Shown: positions 26,286-36,831 of the stretch, piece by piece
How positions within the stretch are numbered: the first letter of the stretch is position 1
Layout: the number at the start of each line of letters is the position of its first letter
NCBI RefSeq assembly: GCF_000255115.2
Contig: NC_018068.1
Span: 3,753,977 to 3,817,976, forward strand
From: Desulfosporosinus acidiphilus SJ4
GTDB lineage: Bacteria > Bacillota > Desulfitobacteriia > Desulfitobacteriales > Desulfitobacteriaceae
Reading direction: 5' to 3'
Length of the DNA stretch: 64,000 nt
Program-made: the position numbers and the translations under genes
The notes under the pieces: model-generated
The model's database searches: none
What the model was told of the DNA's origin: nothing
What the model saw: the letters and a program-made list of their open reading frames with translations, nothing else

Positions 26286-26645
26286 TTATAAAGCGGCTTT
26301 AATCCACATTAAATCCTGATTATCGTCCAGCCAACGTATGGCAATGACATCAAATCTTAACTCTGGCCAGCTTGCATACCCCTGTTGAAGCACGTAATAA
26401 GCTGCTATCGACCTTAGGCGCAGTGCCTTCTGATAAGTGATACTCTCTTCCCCCCAGCCCCTATACGACGAGCTGCGAGTCCGCACCTCGATAAACACTA
26501 ACGTTTCATGATCAAGAGCAATAATATCCATTTCACCTTTTGGACACCGATAATTCCGTGCCAGGATTTTTAATCCTGATGCTGTCACAAAGCGAACAGC
26601 AAGTTCTTCACCGGATTTCCCTAAGAGATTTCTCTTCACTCCCAT
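26286..26645 (-). CDS. yraN: UPF0102 family protein YraN
   Basis: A small protein of 119 residues with an endonuclease-like (restriction-endonuclease) fold. GEMDIIALD, FIEVRTRSS and YQKALRLR match the conserved acidic and lysine core E-x-D...E-V-K of the family, although the usual VKtR strand reads VRTR. ATG at 26645 behind AAAAGGAGTG. Its role is still unclear; the genomic link to rnhB and comM is widely conserved. Confidence 0.9.
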   Translation of the reverse strand: MGVKRNLLGKSGEELAVRFVTASGLKILARNYRCPKGEMDIIALDHETLVFIEVRTRSSSYRGWGEESITYQKALRLRSIAAYYVLQQGYASWPELRFDVIAIRWLDDNQDLMWIKAAL

Positions 26646-26900
26646 GCCAATCCACTCCTTTTGAGGGCCTAGACATCTAATTCTTTACTGCTGTATAAAA
26701 TTCCTTTTCTTAAGGAATTTGTATCCATTTCATTAACTGGTGAACACGTGGCCTGTGAGCGAGCCGCGGGTTACCGAGCGAACGATGTGGGCGGCACAAC
26801 CCAATCTGAAGACATGACCTGCTTTCGCCATCTACTGATGCTGCGCAGAGACATTGGGGGCACCTAGGCTAAATTAATTTTCATTGATCAAAGTCTGATA
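26646..26900. other. Intergenic segment with GC-rich structured island
   Basis: No gene. Bases about 26745-26870 are clearly richer in G and C than the flanks and contain pairing stretches such as GGGTT/AACCC and CCCAAT/ATTGGG. I could not match it to a known RNA; it may be another interspersed repeat. Confidence 0.35.
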
Positions 26901-26950
26901 ATATATAAAAAGAGGTCCTCAGAACGAACTGAGAACCTCTTTTTATATAT
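26901..26950. terminator. Strong bidirectional terminator at the end of the nuo operon
   Basis: ATATATAAAAAGAGGT and ACCTCTTTTTATATAT pair over 16 bp, extended by CTCAG/CTGAG after a one-base bulge on each side, with a 6-base loop. Runs of A and T on either side make it work in both directions. nuoN stops 31 bases before it. Confidence 0.92.
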
Positions 26951-26980
26951 TATAGCGTTAATAGTAAAACTTAAAGAACG

Positions 26981-28426
26981 TTATTGAACTAAACTTTGGG
27001 CAGCTTTAATAGCCATTTGTGCCAGAGGAGTGGGATAAATTCCAATAGCCACGGTGATAATCATTGAAAACAACATCGTAAATTTAACCGCACCATGCAC
27101 TGGAATATCAGGTAATCCTTCGCCCTCTCCCAGGAACATGACCTTAACCACGGAGAGATAGTAGTAAACGGACACCATGCTCATGACAAAGCCAATGTAG
27201 GCAATGCCTGTATAGCCGCTGCCCATCACAGCGGAGAAGAGATAAAATTTCCCTACAAACCCTGCCAATGGAGGAATTCCTGCTAAGGACAACAAGGAAG
27301 CTGTCATTACAACGGCTGCAAGAGGCGACCTGCGTGCCAAACCCGCAAAATCCTGAATTTCGTCGCTTCCTTGCTGCTCGGAAACATGAGTAGCCACTGC
27401 AAAAGCCCCCATGTTGGCAAAGACATAAATCATAGCATAAAACAGAACGCCTTTCACCCCGGAAATGGATTCAGCAATGATGCCGACCATCAGATATCCG
27501 GCTTGGGCAACACTGGAATAAGCCAAAAGCCGCTTGATATTCGTCTGAGGAATAGCAACTAAATTACCTATGATCATCGTCAGAGCCGCCAAAACTAAGA
27601 GCAGGGTCTGACCTGTTGTGGAAAACGATTGGCTGTTCATAGTGATGAGATAAACCCTTATCAGCGCAGCAAAGGCTGCAGCCTTGGAGGCAATTGCCAA
27701 AAAGGCAGTAACGGGTGTCGGTGCCCCTTCATAAATGTCCGGTGCCCATAGATGGAAGGGAACCAAAGAGATCTTAAAGCCCAGTCCTGCGAGGATAAAG
27801 ACCGTAGCCAAAAACGAGACGGGCGTTAAAGTAGCTCCGAGACCGCTGGCGACCTCTGAAAGCATAGTCGATCCCGTCAAGCCATAGATAAGGCTGATGC
27901 CATAAAGTAAAATGGCTGAGGACGTGGCACCCAAAACCAGATACTTAATTCCAGCTTCTGAGGAACGGGCATCGTCGGACAAATAAGCAACGAGAATATA
28001 AAAGGAAATCGTCATTAATTCTAAGCCAACATACATGGTAATGAGCTCACCGGCTCCGGCCATGAGCATCATGCCCAACGTTGCCGTCAGAATTAAAGAA
28101 TAAAATTCACCGCGATATTTAGGAAACTTCTGGACATATCCCCCTGAAGAGAGAACGACCAGAAGTGCGGCCGCTAAGAAAAGCACTTTGAAATATACGG
28201 CGAACTGATCATGCCAGTATAGGCCATTTAAGAAGGATGTTTTAGGGCCGTAGAAAAAATCATAAAGTGTGTAGCTTAGGACCCCGATTAGGGAGAACGC
28301 TGTGAGCGGCATCATGCCTTTTCTAGCACTTGGCGGAATCAGAAGTCCGATGGCCAAGAGAATCAAGGCCAGTGCGGCAAGCGCAACTTCGGGCGTGAGT
28401 ACTGCAGCGATATTGAAATCAACCAT
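26981..28426 (-). CDS. nuoN: NADH-quinone oxidoreductase-type complex, subunit N
   Basis: One of the three antiporter-like proton-pumping membrane subunits of complex I, 481 residues and about 14 helices. Helix 5 region VGLELMTISFYILVAYL carries the conserved glutamate, and LVPFHLWAPDIYEGAPTPVTAF the conserved lysine/histidine channel segment. Last gene of the nuo operon; its ATG overlaps the nuoM stop as TAATG. Confidence 0.95.
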   Translation of the reverse strand: MVDFNIAAVLTPEVALAALALILLAIGLLIPPSARKGMMPLTAFSLIGVLSYTLYDFFYGPKTSFLNGLYWHDQFAVYFKVLFLAAALLVVLSSGGYVQKFPKYRGEFYSLILTATLGMMLMAGAGELITMYVGLELMTISFYILVAYLSDDARSSEAGIKYLVLGATSSAILLYGISLIYGLTGSTMLSEVASGLGATLTPVSFLATVFILAGLGFKISLVPFHLWAPDIYEGAPTPVTAFLAIASKAAAFAALIRVYLITMNSQSFSTTGQTLLLVLAALTMIIGNLVAIPQTNIKRLLAYSSVAQAGYLMVGIIAESISGVKGVLFYAMIYVFANMGAFAVATHVSEQQGSDEIQDFAGLARRSPLAAVVMTASLLSLAGIPPLAGFVGKFYLFSAVMGSGYTGIAYIGFVMSMVSVYYYLSVVKVMFLGEGEGLPDIPVHGAVKFTMLFSMIITVAIGIYPTPLAQMAIKAAQSLVQ

Positions 28427-29970
28427 TAGAACAGCCCTCCCATCTTCGCCTGACTCACCGTCTCAAGGACCTTCGCAAGGCCTGAGGAGGTAACACCAGT
28501 ATTTACCAGACCGAATAAGATGTTAGGGAACATCCCTGTCGCGAAAATCACCAATCCCAGGACAACTAAGGGAACTAGTTCAGGACCCCGGATATCCTTT
28601 AGGTGATCCCACTCCGACCGACGAGGTCCGAACATAACGTTGGCAATCACCCTCAAAGTATAAACCGCCGTAAAGATAATCCCTGCAATGCCAAGAATTG
28701 CTTGAACAGGAAGAACCTTAATCGTGCCCATGAAAATGGTGAATTCTGAAATGAAGTTAACGGTACTGGGTAGACCCAGAGAAGCCATGCCTGCGATAAT
28801 AAAGCCAATAGCCAAACGCGGCATCTGATGAGCTAAACCACCCAAATCCGGAATGTTGCGTGTGTGGGTTTTTTCGTAGATAAACCCAATCATAGAGAAG
28901 AACAAAGCGGACATAACACCGTGAGCAAACATCATCGCCACCGCACCTCCAATGGCCGTGGGATTTAAGGCAGCAATAGCAATGAGAACGTAACCCATAT
29001 GGCTCACTGAAGAGTAACCGATGACATATTTAAGATCTTTCTGAGCCAAAGCAATGAATGCTGCGTAGAGAACATTGGCAATTGCCAAAACTGCAATGAC
29101 CGGAGCCCAATACTTAGCCCCGATAGGTAGAACATAAATACCAAGGCGAATTAATCCATAGCCGCCGATTTTCTTTAAGACGCCGGCGTGAATCATACTG
29201 ACTGCTGTAGGAGCTCCGGCGTAACCATCCGGAGACCAAGAGTGGAAAGGAAACATGGATATTAAGGAACCAAAGCCAAAGAGCATTAAACCGAAAGCAA
29301 TCTTTTGAAAAGGTGCACTGTAAAGGTTCTGCCTTGCGGCTAATTGGTCAAACATAAAGGTAGGTTGTTGTCCCTGTGAAGAAGCTGCCAGGTAGAGAGC
29401 CACCAAAGCGACGAGCAGGAATGCCGACCCGATCAAGAGATAAATCGTCAGTTTCATACCGGCATATTCCTTGGTTACCCGTTTGGTACTTCCCCAAATG
29501 ATAACCATGATGTAAATTGGGATAACCACGATTTCGTAGAAGAGGAAGAAAATGAATAGGTCACGTGCGATAAAGGTTCCCATGACACCGGTGATTAAAA
29601 TGAGCAAGAGTACAAAGAATTCTTTCGCACGTTTTTCCATATTCCAAGAGGCATAAATAGAAGAAAAACCAATTAAATTCGTCAGAAGAAGCATGGGCAA
29701 ACTGATACCGTCAACTCCAAAGGCCAAGTTAACTCCTAGGTCAGGAACCCAAGGAATTGTAAGGGTGAATTGCATTCCGCCGGTGGAACGGTTATAGGCA
29801 AAGAACGCATAAACCGAGAGAACCATAGCGGCAAACGTACCCATAGCGGCAATAATTTTGATCGTTTTCGTTTCTTCTTTCGGCAGGAAAACAATGATAA
29901 ACATGGCCAGTAACGGTGCTAACAAGATAAATGGAAGCAGGTAAGAACCCCCTGTTGGCAGTGCTGACAT
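28426..29970 (-). CDS. nuoM: Complex I subunit M
   Basis: Second antiporter-like subunit, 514 residues. FLFYEIVVIPIYIMVIIWG holds the conserved glutamate, MFPFHSWSPDGYAGAPTAVSM the channel histidine segment and KDLKYVIGYSSVSHMGY the family signature. One-base TAATG overlaps at both ends tie its translation to nuoL and nuoN. Confidence 0.95.
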   Translation of the reverse strand: MSALPTGGSYLLPFILLAPLLAMFIIVFLPKEETKTIKIIAAMGTFAAMVLSVYAFFAYNRSTGGMQFTLTIPWVPDLGVNLAFGVDGISLPMLLLTNLIGFSSIYASWNMEKRAKEFFVLLLILITGVMGTFIARDLFIFFLFYEIVVIPIYIMVIIWGSTKRVTKEYAGMKLTIYLLIGSAFLLVALVALYLAASSQGQQPTFMFDQLAARQNLYSAPFQKIAFGLMLFGFGSLISMFPFHSWSPDGYAGAPTAVSMIHAGVLKKIGGYGLIRLGIYVLPIGAKYWAPVIAVLAIANVLYAAFIALAQKDLKYVIGYSSVSHMGYVLIAIAALNPTAIGGAVAMMFAHGVMSALFFSMIGFIYEKTHTRNIPDLGGLAHQMPRLAIGFIIAGMASLGLPSTVNFISEFTIFMGTIKVLPVQAILGIAGIIFTAVYTLRVIANVMFGPRRSEWDHLKDIRGPELVPLVVLGLVIFATGMFPNILFGLVNTGVTSSGLAKVLETVSQAKMGGLF

Positions 29971-31913
29971 TATTTCACACCTCCCAGCATCGCTAAGGGG
30001 TTAAGGGATGAAAGCTGTCCTTCCCCAAAGGCGAAGACCATGAAAATGACAACAACTGCGAAGAAAAATACCATAGCATAGGTTTGAAGTTGTCCCGTGC
30101 TCATTCTGCGCAGTCCTTTTGCACTCCCACGTGTCAATAAAGCGATTCCATTGATGATTCCGTCCACAATATAGATGTCAAAGAAATAGAGAATCTTAGC
30201 TAATCCATCCATAATGTTGTGAATAATCCAGAGGTACAGCTCATCAATGTAGTATTTGTTCTTAAGGATTTTGTAGGGAACAGGGAAACGAGCAACGATG
30301 CTCTCTGCGCTAATCGCCTCTTTAATATAGATATAATACGCAAGCCCTATACCTAATAAGCCGGCAATTACAGAGATTCCAGCCAAGCCCCAGTTCATAG
30401 CTTCTGCCTCATATTCTCCAAAGTGAACGAAAAAGTTGAAGTTATGCTCCGGTAAGGCTGCAAAACCACCGAAAACACTGAAGAAAGCAAGAATAACTAA
30501 GGGAATGGTCATTGTCAACGGAGATTCATGGGGATGATTTTCCGGTTTTTCAGGCCCCATAAAGGCTACGAAGAACAAGCGGCTCATATAAAAGGCCGTC
30601 AGGAATGCCGTGAATAAGCCAACTGCATAAATAATGGGGTGACCGTTTTGCAAGGCGTTGGCTAATATTTCATCCTTCGACCAAAACCCGGCAAAAGGCG
30701 GGATCCCCGAGATTGCCAATACCCCAATAAAGAACGTAGTTCCCGTGATGGGCATTTTCTTCCACAAACCACCCATGTCCCAGATGTTCTGTTTTTCATG
30801 CATGGCATGGATTACAGAACCTGCACCTAAGAACATCAAGGCCTTAAAGAAAGCATGGGTCATAAGATGGAACATTGAGCCCGAATAGGAACCAACCCCC
30901 AGAGCAAAGATCATATAGCCCAGCTGACTTAACGTTGAATAAGCTAAAATTCTCTTAATATCATCTTGAGCTATGGCAATGGATGCCGCAAAAATTGCAG
31001 TGAAGGCACCGATTCCGGCAACAAACTGCAATGCCGTCGGGGAAGCTTGAAAGAGAAAATACATTTTAGCGACGAGATAAACCCCGGCAACAACCATGGT
31101 TGCAGCATGGATCAAGGCACTGACAGGTGTAGGACCTTCCATAGCGTCTGGAAGCCAGACATGCAAAGGAAACTGACCCGACTTGCCCATGGGTCCCATG
31201 AAGATCAGGAATGCCATCACCGTTACATAGCCGGCAGTCCCAACCACCGCAACATTTTGCAGGCTTGTGCTAAGAGCTGCGGAAAGCGCGGTAAAATCCA
31301 AAGTGCCGAATTTATTATATAAGAAGAGAATCCCCAGTAATAGACCGAAATCACCAACGCGCGTTGTAATAAATGCTTTCTTGGCAGCTTCACGCGCTGA
31401 GACTTTAAAGTACCAGAAGCCAATCAAGAGATAGGAACAAAGACCGACAAGTTCCCAGAAAATAAAGAGCTGCAACAAGTTAGTTGCTAATACCATACCC
31501 AGCATGGAAGAAGCAAACAAAGATTGATATGCATAGTAACGTGACCATCCTTTATCTCCATGCATGTAGCCCAGTGAGTAAATCTGCACCATCGAGGCTA
31601 CCAGGGTCACGACAAACAACATCATACCGCTCAAGGGATCTACGATTGTTCCAAAATCAATCTTTAACCCCCCAATAGTCAGCCAGTTTGCACTAACAAC
31701 CACCGGATGTTCCACAATTTCAGCCCCAGACTGAATAATGCCTAAACCGATTGCGATAGCTAAACCCAATGCAGTTAGAATCGCAAGGATTGACACCGTG
31801 GAAGACAGTCCTTTGGATCGTTTCGTGACAAAGGCGATGAGTAGAAACGACAGGAAGGGCAAAGCAGGGATTAACCATGCCCATCGAAAGAGATCATGCA
31901 TTTCCTTGAACAC
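29970..31913 (-). CDS. nuoL: Complex I subunit L
   Basis: Distal antiporter-like subunit, 647 residues, with the long amphipathic lateral helix near the C-terminus characteristic of NuoL. FWELVGLCSYLLIGFW, FPLHVWLPDAMEGPTPVSALIHAATM and LAYSTLSQLGYM are the signature segments. Start is either the GTG at 31913 or the in-frame ATG at 31901; both are close to AGAAGG and I cannot decide, so the longer frame is given. Confidence 0.94.
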   Translation of the reverse strand: MFKEMHDLFRWAWLIPALPFLSFLLIAFVTKRSKGLSSTVSILAILTALGLAIAIGLGIIQSGAEIVEHPVVVSANWLTIGGLKIDFGTIVDPLSGMMLFVVTLVASMVQIYSLGYMHGDKGWSRYYAYQSLFASSMLGMVLATNLLQLFIFWELVGLCSYLLIGFWYFKVSAREAAKKAFITTRVGDFGLLLGILFLYNKFGTLDFTALSAALSTSLQNVAVVGTAGYVTVMAFLIFMGPMGKSGQFPLHVWLPDAMEGPTPVSALIHAATMVVAGVYLVAKMYFLFQASPTALQFVAGIGAFTAIFAASIAIAQDDIKRILAYSTLSQLGYMIFALGVGSYSGSMFHLMTHAFFKALMFLGAGSVIHAMHEKQNIWDMGGLWKKMPITGTTFFIGVLAISGIPPFAGFWSKDEILANALQNGHPIIYAVGLFTAFLTAFYMSRLFFVAFMGPEKPENHPHESPLTMTIPLVILAFFSVFGGFAALPEHNFNFFVHFGEYEAEAMNWGLAGISVIAGLLGIGLAYYIYIKEAISAESIVARFPVPYKILKNKYYIDELYLWIIHNIMDGLAKILYFFDIYIVDGIINGIALLTRGSAKGLRRMSTGQLQTYAMVFFFAVVVIFMVFAFGEGQLSSLNPLAMLGGVK

Positions 31914-31934
31914 CTACCTTCTCCATAGTCTCTC

Positions 31935-32279
31935 TTACCACTTCAACCAATTAAATTCATCGACATTTGTTGAATGACGATTACGATAAATAGTAATCAC
32001 AAGAGCCAGTCCCACAGCAATTTCCGCCGCAGCTACGACAATTACGAAAAGTGCCGCCACATGTCCGGTGAGAATATAGTGGATGTCGACTTTTTGGTTC
32101 CAGACAAAGCGATTAAAGGCAACAAAGTTAATATTGACTGCATTGAGCATTAACTCAATGGACATGAGTACAGCAATGATATTCCTTTTCGAAAACACGC
32201 CATACAGCCCAAGACAAAAGAGCATTGCTCCCACTAAAAGATAGGTTGTAAGTCCAACACTCAGATTCGTAAAATTCAT
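31935..32279 (-). CDS. nuoK: Complex I subunit K
   Basis: Small three-helix membrane subunit of 114 residues. The two buried glutamates of the E-channel are in [10 protein letters not shown] and in [11 protein letters not shown]. Its ATG overlaps the nuoJ stop in the form ATGA. Confidence 0.95.
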   Translation of the reverse strand: MNFTNLSVGLTTYLLVGAMLFCLGLYGVFSKRNIIAVLMSIELMLNAVNINFVAFNRFVWNQKVDIHYILTGHVAALFVIVVAAAEIAVGLALVITIYRNRHSTNVDEFNWLKW

Positions 32280-32779
32280 TTGTTTCCTTTCACTCCCTTC
32301 GCCAAAATAACAGCTCCGGCTAAGGCCACAGTCAGCAATACGGCAGCTGCTTCAAAGGGAATCATGTACTGGGTGAGCATCAGCAAGGAAAGATCTTGCG
32401 CAGTGCCGCCACTCGTCCAGGGCGAAGCCAAAACTCGCCAGTCCGGATTTGTATAAATGACGAGGGCAATCACCACAAACACCAATGCCGAAATAAGGGC
32501 TCCCCATCCAGCCTTACGATTTTCAGGATTACTGTCACAAACGTCTCCGCGCAGGGTCAGCATCACGGCAAAGACAACCATGATCGACACCGCACCGGTA
32601 TAAACAAGCAATTGGACAGCAGCAAGGAAGTCAGCATTCATAAGGACGTAAAGTACTGCAACTCCTGAAAAGGAAAGTGCCAGATAAAACGCGCTGTGCA
32701 CAATATTTTTTGAAGTGACAACGCCCCATGCTGCGGCAATTGCCAAAATAGCAAAGATAAAGAAAACGATAGTGCCCAC
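32276..32779 (-). CDS. nuoJ: Complex I subunit J
   Basis: Membrane subunit of 167 residues with five helices; [18 protein letters not shown] is the conserved third-helix region with the pi-bulge in complex I. I place the start at the GTG 32779, 8 bases behind AAGGAGGG and 2 bases after nuoI; a longer frame from 32827 would run into nuoI and lacks a ribosome binding site. Confidence 0.92.
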   Translation of the reverse strand: MGTIVFFIFAILAIAAAWGVVTSKNIVHSAFYLALSFSGVAVLYVLMNADFLAAVQLLVYTGAVSIMVVFAVMLTLRGDVCDSNPENRKAGWGALISALVFVVIALVIYTNPDWRVLASPWTSGGTAQDLSLLMLTQYMIPFEAAAVLLTVALAGAVILAKGVKGNK

Positions 32780-32781
32780 GC

Positions 32782-33183
32782 TTATCCCTCCTTTCCTTTC
32801 CGCTGAGCCCGTGCAATCATATCCCATTTCATATCACTAGGCTCATATACCGCATTTTCATATTCCTGAGTAACTGTCAAAGCTTTTGTCGGACAGGCTT
32901 CGGTGCAGAGACCACAGAACAGACAGCGGCCTACATCCATATGATAAGTTTTAAGAACCCGTTTGTTGTTTTCATCTTTTTCGCTGGTTAATTTAATAAC
33001 CCCGTTCGGACAAGCCATCGCGCACATATTGCAAGAAATACACTTTTCCCGTTCTAAACCCATTGAGCTTCGCACTCTGGTCGGAAGCACGGGTTTCTGC
33101 TCAGGATAAAACTCTGTGACATTGGGACCGACCATGCGTTTGAACGTGATGCCTAATCCTTGAAACAGACCTTTACCAAACAC
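32782..33183 (-). CDS. nuoI: Complex I subunit I, 8Fe ferredoxin type
   Basis: Carries the two tetranuclear iron-sulphur clusters (N6a, N6b) that pass electrons toward NuoB. 133 residues. Ligands are in CISCNMCAMACP and CLFCGLCTEACP, the two C-x2-C-x2-C-x3-C sets. GTG start at 33183 with GGGAGGT 8 bases upstream. As NuoEFG are missing, this subunit may be where the electron donor docks. Confidence 0.95.
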   Translation of the reverse strand: MFGKGLFQGLGITFKRMVGPNVTEFYPEQKPVLPTRVRSSMGLEREKCISCNMCAMACPNGVIKLTSEKDENNKRVLKTYHMDVGRCLFCGLCTEACPTKALTVTQEYENAVYEPSDMKWDMIARAQRKGKEG

Positions 33184-33187
33184 TGCG

Positions 33188-34231
33188 TCAACCTCCCATC
33201 ACGAGTCGGTAAATAAAGATTCCCAGACCCGTTAAGAAAATGTTCAAAATCGAAAGCGGCAGCAATACCTTCCAGGCCAAATGCATCAAATGATCCACCC
33301 GGATTCTGGGGAACGTCCAACGAACCCACATCATAAAGAAGATAATAACGCCGACTTTTGTCCAAAACCAAATCCAGCCAGGTAAGAAAGGACCTTGCCA
33401 TCCCCCGAGGAATACTGTAGCGGCAAGTGCTGAGACTGCTGTCATATTGCCATACTCTCCTAAGAAGAACAGACCCCAGCGCAAACCTGTATACTCGGTA
33501 AAGGGTCCGGCTACAACCTCTTGATCCGCTTCAACCAAGTCAAAGGGAGCGCGGTTGACTTCGGCAATCCCCGCAATAATATAAATAACAAAGGCCAAAG
33601 GTTGAAGAACGATAAAGGGAACGGTATGCTGAGCCTTAACGATATCGCCGAGATTAAAAGACTGAGTAATCATGATTACTCCCAAAAGAGAAAATAACAA
33701 TGGAATTTCGTAGCTTATCATTTGCGCAACGGCACGCATGCCGCCCAACAAAGAGTATTTATTGTTGGAGCTCCAACCAGCCATTAAAAAAGCCAAGGTG
33801 GAGATTGCCGAAATCGCTAGGAAATAAAAGATACCTAAATCCAGATTGATGGGTGCCATTTGATTGCCATAAGGAATTACGGCTAAGGTCAGCATCGGCA
33901 GTGAAAATACAATCATGGGTGCAATTTTAAAGAGAATTTTATCTGCACCTGCCGGAGTAACATCCTCTTTCCCCATTAATTTCAACGCATCAGCAATAGT
34001 CTGGAACCATCCGCGCGGACCGAGACGATTGGGCCCTGTTCTCATTGAAGTCCAACCCGCTACTTTACGCTCGAGTAAGATAAGTATTAATGCGGCGAGG
34101 ACAATGATGACAACCACGATGATGAAATTAATGACATCCATGGTTAAATTAGCCCAAACCGATTGGGGATCCGCAAAGAGACTACGGATGAAATGCGCGA
34201 TAATCAAAAACAGATTATTTAAAGTCTGCAT
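33188..34231 (-). CDS. nuoH: Complex I subunit H
   Basis: Membrane subunit of 347 residues that forms much of the quinone channel. [23 protein letters not shown] is the conserved first cytoplasmic loop (given here only by its ends, LLERKVAGW and GPNRLGP), and [19 protein letters not shown] (ERAPFDL-type) the glutamate-rich loop near the quinone. ATG at 34231 behind GGGGAG. Between nuoD and nuoI, as usual. Confidence 0.95.
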   Translation of the reverse strand: MQTLNNLFLIIAHFIRSLFADPQSVWANLTMDVINFIIVVVIIVLAALILILLERKVAGWTSMRTGPNRLGPRGWFQTIADALKLMGKEDVTPAGADKILFKIAPMIVFSLPMLTLAVIPYGNQMAPINLDLGIFYFLAISAISTLAFLMAGWSSNNKYSLLGGMRAVAQMISYEIPLLFSLLGVIMITQSFNLGDIVKAQHTVPFIVLQPLAFVIYIIAGIAEVNRAPFDLVEADQEVVAGPFTEYTGLRWGLFFLGEYGNMTAVSALAATVFLGGWQGPFLPGWIWFWTKVGVIIFFMMWVRWTFPRIRVDHLMHLAWKVLLPLSILNIFLTGLGIFIYRLVMGG

Positions 34232-34255
34232 CTTATTCTCCCCTCATAGGATTTT

Positions 34256-35359
34256 CTACTTGTCCACTTCACCCAAGACTGCATCCAAAGTTGCAAATAT
34301 CGCCACAACGTCTTGTATTTTCCACCCCTTGGCAACGATGGGAAGCATTTGCAAATTAATGAATGTGCCTGGACGAATGCGAACACGTGCCGGTTTCGTC
34401 GTTCCATCACTGACAATGTAGAATCCCAATTCCCCTTTGGGGTTCTCCACGCGGTGATAAACTTCGCCAACCGGAGGCTTAATGACTTTCGGGACCTTGG
34501 CCATAATCGGCCCTTCAGGGATATCGCGGATAGCCTGCCTAATAATCTTAACGCTTTCCTTAATTTCATCCATCCGTATTATAGTGCGGTCATAGCTGTC
34601 ACATCCGTAACGAACAGGGACATCGAAATCAAAGCGGTCATAGATACTGTACGGATATGCTTTGCGCACATCATACTGAACCCCGGATGCCCGTAAAACC
34701 GGACCGGTAATTGATAGATTTTCTGCCAGTTCTTTAGGCATAATCCCCACACTTTTCAAACGGCCTTGAGCAATTTCATTCCCGAAAAAGATGCCGTAGT
34801 ATTCTTCGAGCATCTCGGGGATATCATCCAAGAACGATTGTAAGGCGGGCCAAAATTCAGCCGGAGGTTCGGCACTCATACCGCCAATACGCATGCAGTT
34901 TACAGTCAAGCGGCTTCCTGCAGTCATTTCATACATATCCAGGATGCGTTCCCGGTCCCGGAAGGCATAGCCCCAAGCCGTCCAGCCCGCAATATCCAGG
35001 GCCGTACTGGCAATCATGACCTGATGGCTGGCAATACGAGCAAGTTCCCCAAAAATTACCCGGAGATATTCAGCCCGCTCAGGAATTTCAACACCCATCA
35101 ACTTTTCAACTGCCTGTACGTAGGCCCAGTTATTATGCGGAGAAGCTAAGTAATCTAAGCGATCTGTATAAGGAATAAACTGCGTATACGTTCGGCTTTC
35201 TGCTAGTTTCTCTATTCCTCGATGTAAATATCCAATTTTAGGCTCAATTTCTGTTACTGTTTCCCCTTCTAAATGAACAATCATCCGAAATAAGCCGTGC
35301 ATACTCGGGTGTTGGGGACCCATGTTAAGAACAAGTTCTTCCGTTTTATCAATACTCAT
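34256..35359 (-). CDS. nuoD: Complex I subunit D
   Basis: 49-kDa-type subunit lining the quinone pocket, 367 residues. [12 protein letters not shown] at the N-terminus contains the histidine that hydrogen-bonds the quinone, and [15 protein letters not shown] matches the tyrosine/aspartate segment. The cysteine ligands of the related hydrogenases are absent, as expected for a complex I subunit. ATG at 35359 behind AGGGGGGA. Confidence 0.95.
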   Translation of the reverse strand: MSIDKTEELVLNMGPQHPSMHGLFRMIVHLEGETVTEIEPKIGYLHRGIEKLAESRTYTQFIPYTDRLDYLASPHNNWAYVQAVEKLMGVEIPERAEYLRVIFGELARIASHQVMIASTALDIAGWTAWGYAFRDRERILDMYEMTAGSRLTVNCMRIGGMSAEPPAEFWPALQSFLDDIPEMLEEYYGIFFGNEIAQGRLKSVGIMPKELAENLSITGPVLRASGVQYDVRKAYPYSIYDRFDFDVPVRYGCDSYDRTIIRMDEIKESVKIIRQAIRDIPEGPIMAKVPKVIKPPVGEVYHRVENPKGELGFYIVSDGTTKPARVRIRPGTFINLQMLPIVAKGWKIQDVVAIFATLDAVLGEVDK

Positions 35360-35370
35360 GGTTTTCCCCC

Positions 35371-35862
35371 CTATTCCCCTTCTATACGCTGACGGACAAG
35401 ATTGCGAATCTCAATAGGTTCGGTCACATAGTCCTTGCGTAATGGATAGCCTTCAAAATCATCCCACAAATAAATCCTCTTCAGGTTAGGATGACCTTTA
35501 AATTGAATTCCAAACATGTCGTAAGCTTCACGCTCTAAATAGTCTGCGCCTTGCCAGATTCTTGTGACCGAATCAACCACTGGGTTTTCCCGATCAACAA
35601 TGGCTTTTACGCGCAGGTGCTGGGGGCCGTTCAAACTTGTCAACTGGTACACGACCTCAAGATGATCCACAAGGTCCATCCCGGCCAGATCGTGGAGAAA
35701 GTCACATGGAACATCATCGAAGCTTTTCGCCGCTGTAAGGGTTTCTGTCACATAAGGCGACTGAACTTTAAGAATAAGTGCTCCTAAGATCTCTTCAACC
35801 TCGCCGTTAACCCTGCCGGCCAGCTCTTCCACTCGTTGTTTTAACAGTTCTTTATTTTCCAT
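35371..35862 (-). CDS. nuoC: Complex I subunit C
   Basis: Peripheral-arm scaffold, 30-kDa-type, 163 residues. The family signature [11 protein letters not shown] is seen as [21 protein letters not shown] (positions about 110-130) followed by [11 protein letters not shown]. It is separate from nuoD, not fused. The start overlaps the end of nuoB by 11 bases. Confidence 0.95.
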   Translation of the reverse strand: MENKELLKQRVEELAGRVNGEVEEILGALILKVQSPYVTETLTAAKSFDDVPCDFLHDLAGMDLVDHLEVVYQLTSLNGPQHLRVKAIVDRENPVVDSVTRIWQGADYLEREAYDMFGIQFKGHPNLKRIYLWDDFEGYPLRKDYVTEPIEIRNLVRQRIEGE

Positions 35863-36373
35863 GTCTCATTAACCTCACCTTAGCGGGATTTGAAACTTTA
35901 TATTGAAGTTGCAAAAGCCCATAGATTAAGGATTCCGGCCGCGGAGGACACCCGGGAATATAGACATCAACCGGGACAATCTTATCAACGCCTGCCATCA
36001 TTGAATAGGAATCAACAAAAGGTCCTCCGGCGTTGGCACAACTTCCCATGGCGATAACCCATTTGGGTTCGGGCATTTGGTCATAAATTCTTCTTAAAAG
36101 CGGTGCCATCTTACGTGTACAGGTTCCCGCCACAATCATAACATCAGCCTGGCGCGGTGACGCACGGAATACCTCATAGCCAAAGCGGGAAATATCATAG
36201 CGTGGTCCGCCTGTAGCCATCATCTCAATGGCGCAGCAGGCCAAACCAAAGGTAACCGGCCAAAAGGAGTGCCCGCGTGCCCAGTTAAGAAGCTTATCAA
36301 TATTCGTCGTTAAAATGTTCTTTTCCAGCAGCGTCTCATCTTCACGCAGCTGTCTTTCCAACGTTACATCCAC
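35852..36373 (-). CDS. nuoB: Complex I subunit B
   Basis: Carries cluster N2, the last iron-sulphur centre before quinone. 173 residues. The four cysteine ligands are the adjacent pair in LACCAIEMM, one in VAGTCTRKM and one in PGCPPRPE. I choose the GTG at 36373, 8 bases behind AAGAAGG and overlapping the nuoA stop, because a frame extending to 36484 would lie inside nuoA. Confidence 0.94.
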   Translation of the reverse strand: MDVTLERQLREDETLLEKNILTTNIDKLLNWARGHSFWPVTFGLACCAIEMMATGGPRYDISRFGYEVFRASPRQADVMIVAGTCTRKMAPLLRRIYDQMPEPKWVIAMGSCANAGGPFVDSYSMMAGVDKIVPVDVYIPGCPPRPESLIYGLLQLQYKVSNPAKVRLMRHGK

Positions 36374-36720
36374 TCTAAAGCACCTTCTTTCCAAGCATAC
36401 CAGAAACCAACCAAAAGAATGACGATAAAGATGAACATTTCCACGAAGGCGAATGTCCCCAGTTTTTGGAATGTGAGCGCCCAAGGATATAAGAAGACAG
36501 TCTCAACATCAAACGCTGTAAATACAAGAGCATACATAAAATAATTGCTCTTGAATCCGAGCCAGGTACGACCAATCGTTTCGTTCCCGCACTCATACGT
36601 TGTCAGTTTTTCCTTATGCGGCTTATTGGGAGCCAACAACTTGGGCATAAGCATCATAATAATCGAAACAGCGATGGCACCAACAAGAAACACTCCGACA
36701 GCAGCAAAATTGTTGTCCAA
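36364..36720 (-). CDS. nuoA: Complex I subunit A
   Basis: Three-helix membrane subunit of 118 residues and first gene of the nuo operon. [13 protein letters not shown] holds the loop with the conserved cysteine near the quinone site, and [13 protein letters not shown] the conserved acidic helix. TTG start at 36720 with GGAGGT 8 bases upstream. A weak dyad, TTGACcgatGTCAA, lies at about 36818-36831; a clear promoter was not found. Confidence 0.94.
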   Translation of the reverse strand: MDNNFAAVGVFLVGAIAVSIIMMLMPKLLAPNKPHKEKLTTYECGNETIGRTWLGFKSNYFMYALVFTAFDVETVFLYPWALTFQKLGTFAFVEMFIFIVILLVGFWYAWKEGALEWM

Positions 36721-36831
36721 CTTCCTTACCTCCTTCCCGAAAATTATTTTTTTATCCGCCGGGTATAATCATCTTGCCCCTTAGGAGGGCAGTTAATCCG
36801 GCATAAAGCGGCGCCATTGACATCGGTCAAA

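Noticed and set aside
36818-36831. TTGAC-cgat-GTCAA dyad with a TTGACC/TTTATG pair as nuo promoter
   Set aside because: The -10 matches only three of six positions and the dyad is short; kept as a remark in the nuoA entry only.
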